Positions 24,845 through 25,572 of a stretch of 25,572 nt of DNA are shown here, piece after piece. The notes beneath the pieces were generated by a model. That model saw only the letters and a program-made list of their open reading frames with translations, did no database searches and was not told the DNA's origin. The stretch is from Methylophaga sp. OBS1 (GTDB taxonomy: Bacteria > Pseudomonadota > Gammaproteobacteria > Nitrosococcales > Methylophagaceae): NCBI RefSeq assembly GCF_026319365.1, contig NZ_JAPDMS010000001.1:539569-565140 (forward strand), written 5' to 3'. The translations under genes and the position numbers were made by a program. How positions within the stretch are numbered: position 1 is the stretch's first letter; each line of letters begins with the position of its first letter.

Positions 24845-25572
24845 CTAGCCAGACTCTTTCTGAGCTGGCTTTATCATGGTCCAGTAACGGGTATGGCTCT
24901 CGACCTGAATCGGCAGAATCTGGCTGATGCTGTTCAAGGTGGCATCCGTGTCAGTCAAAGGGAAGGCACCTGAGATAGTCAGATCAGCAATAGCCGGGTC
25001 ACAACGTAAAACGCCGGTATGGTATCTGGAAAGTTCATCGACAAAGGTTTTCAACGGCATTTTGTCAGCAATAATAAAGCCCTGTGTCCAGGCTTTGGCT
25101 GAGAGGTCGAAAGCCTCTTTTTCAGGGAGTTTATTACGTGTGAATGAGACTTTCTCACCCGCGTTAAGCCTCACAGAGTGTGAACTCACGTCACTGGCCT
25201 TAACTTCGACCGCATCTTTGAACACACCCACCTGACTCTGCTTGTCATGAATACGCACACTGAACTGGGTGCCGAGTGCGGTGGCAGAGCCATGTTCGGT
25301 TGTGACGATAAAGGGGCGATGTTGCTCGACGGGCTGCTTGGCAGTTTCGATGTATATTTCACCCTGAAGCAGTTGAATATGACGGTATTGCTTATCAAAC
25401 TGCACCGCCACTGTTGTATTGGTATTCAGCACCAGTTTGCTGCCATCCTGTAAGGTGACATGCTTTATTTCACCTTTGGCTGTAGCGAAATCAGCCATCA
25501 GTCCATGCCAGGGTTTGTGCTGATAGGCGAGCCAGCCACTGGTGCCGACCATAAACAAAAGGCTCAGGTGTT
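24845..25572 (-). CDS. FecR-family anti-sigma/signal-transducing protein (5' end cut off)
   Basis: The frame is open to the window edge, so the N-terminal cytoplasmic sigma-binding part is missing. What remains begins in a membrane helix (SLLFMVGTSGWLAY), then the periplasmic FecR domain (GEIKHVTLQDGSKLVLNTNT, LLQGEIYIE, RPFIVTTEHGSATALGTQFSV, LNAGEKVSF) and a C-terminal STN-like domain (MPLKTFVDELSRY through ISGAFPLTD) that contacts the receptor STN domain. FecR proteins pass the occupancy signal of the receptor to an ECF sigma factor; the gene for that factor is expected immediately to the right. The gap to the receptor GTG is 111 bases and holds two palindromes, so the receptor may have its own promoter. 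Confidence 0.92.
   Translation of the reverse strand, partial: HLSLLFMVGTSGWLAYQHKPWHGLMADFATAKGEIKHVTLQDGSKLVLNTNTTVAVQFDKQYRHIQLLQGEIYIETAKQPVEQHRPFIVTTEHGSATALGTQFSVRIHDKQSQVGVFKDAVEVKASDVSSHSVRLNAGEKVSFTRNKLPEKEAFDLSAKAWTQGFIIADKMPLKTFVDELSRYHTGVLRCDPAIADLTISGAFPLTDTDATLNSISQILPIQVESHTRYWTMIKPAQKESG

Overview
The window reads as chromosomal DNA from a Gram-negative bacterium, most likely a gammaproteobacterium. The evidence is the outer-membrane TonB-dependent receptor with its ExbB/ExbD/TonB motor and FecR, the MHYT hybrid kinase with an HD-GYP partner, the E. coli-like CysD sequence and the NhaR-like LysR protein. Paired DabA/DabB bicarbonate-uptake genes would suit an autotroph or a one-carbon/sulfur-oxidising marine lineage, but genus cannot be decided from this sequence. 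GC is close to 50% by eye, except for a clearly AT-rich part of the receptor gene. I saw no tRNA, rRNA, CRISPR array, transposase or phage gene.

Layout. Positions 1-68 hold what may be the tail of an upstream gene. Positions 356-1969 (+) encode an orphan AAA+ ATPase. Positions 2126-6517 (-) are a two-gene signalling operon: a membrane MHYT-PAS-PAS-HisKA-HATPase-REC-Hpt kinase followed 3 bases later by a REC-HD-GYP response regulator, i.e. a predicted c-di-GMP-degrading output. Positions 6832-8325 (-) encode a PhoD-like metallophosphatase, divergent from a conserved 468-residue protein of unknown function (8492-9898, +) that ends at a strong bidirectional terminator. A Cache-type chemoreceptor follows (9964-11886, -).

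The most unusual part is 11993-17658 (-): dabB, dabA, a broken cysD and a DUF6671 zinc-ribbon gene, each junction a 4-base start/stop overlap (ATGA, ATGA, TTGA), so the ancestral unit was a tightly coupled four-gene operon. It is divergent from an NhaR-like LysR regulator (17751-18635, +) across a short AT-rich gap. DabB (antiporter-like membrane subunit) and DabA (zinc subunit, all four expected metal/catalytic residues present) are known from other bacteria as an energy-coupled inorganic-carbon pump. A CysD without its partner CysN is unexpected there, and this copy has both a one-base frameshift and an in-frame stop.

Positions 18741-25572 (-) are an iron-type (Fec-like) uptake and surface-signalling region: FecR (cut by the window edge), a very large STN-containing TonB-dependent receptor, an unlisted candidate 38-residue membrane peptide sitting between two terminators, then exbB-exbD-tonB. 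FecR would relay ligand occupancy from the receptor STN domain to a sigma factor expected just beyond the right edge, and ExbB/ExbD/TonB would energise the receptor. The receptor barrel carries a roughly 225-residue acidic, aromatic-rich insertion that coincides with a sharp local drop in GC.
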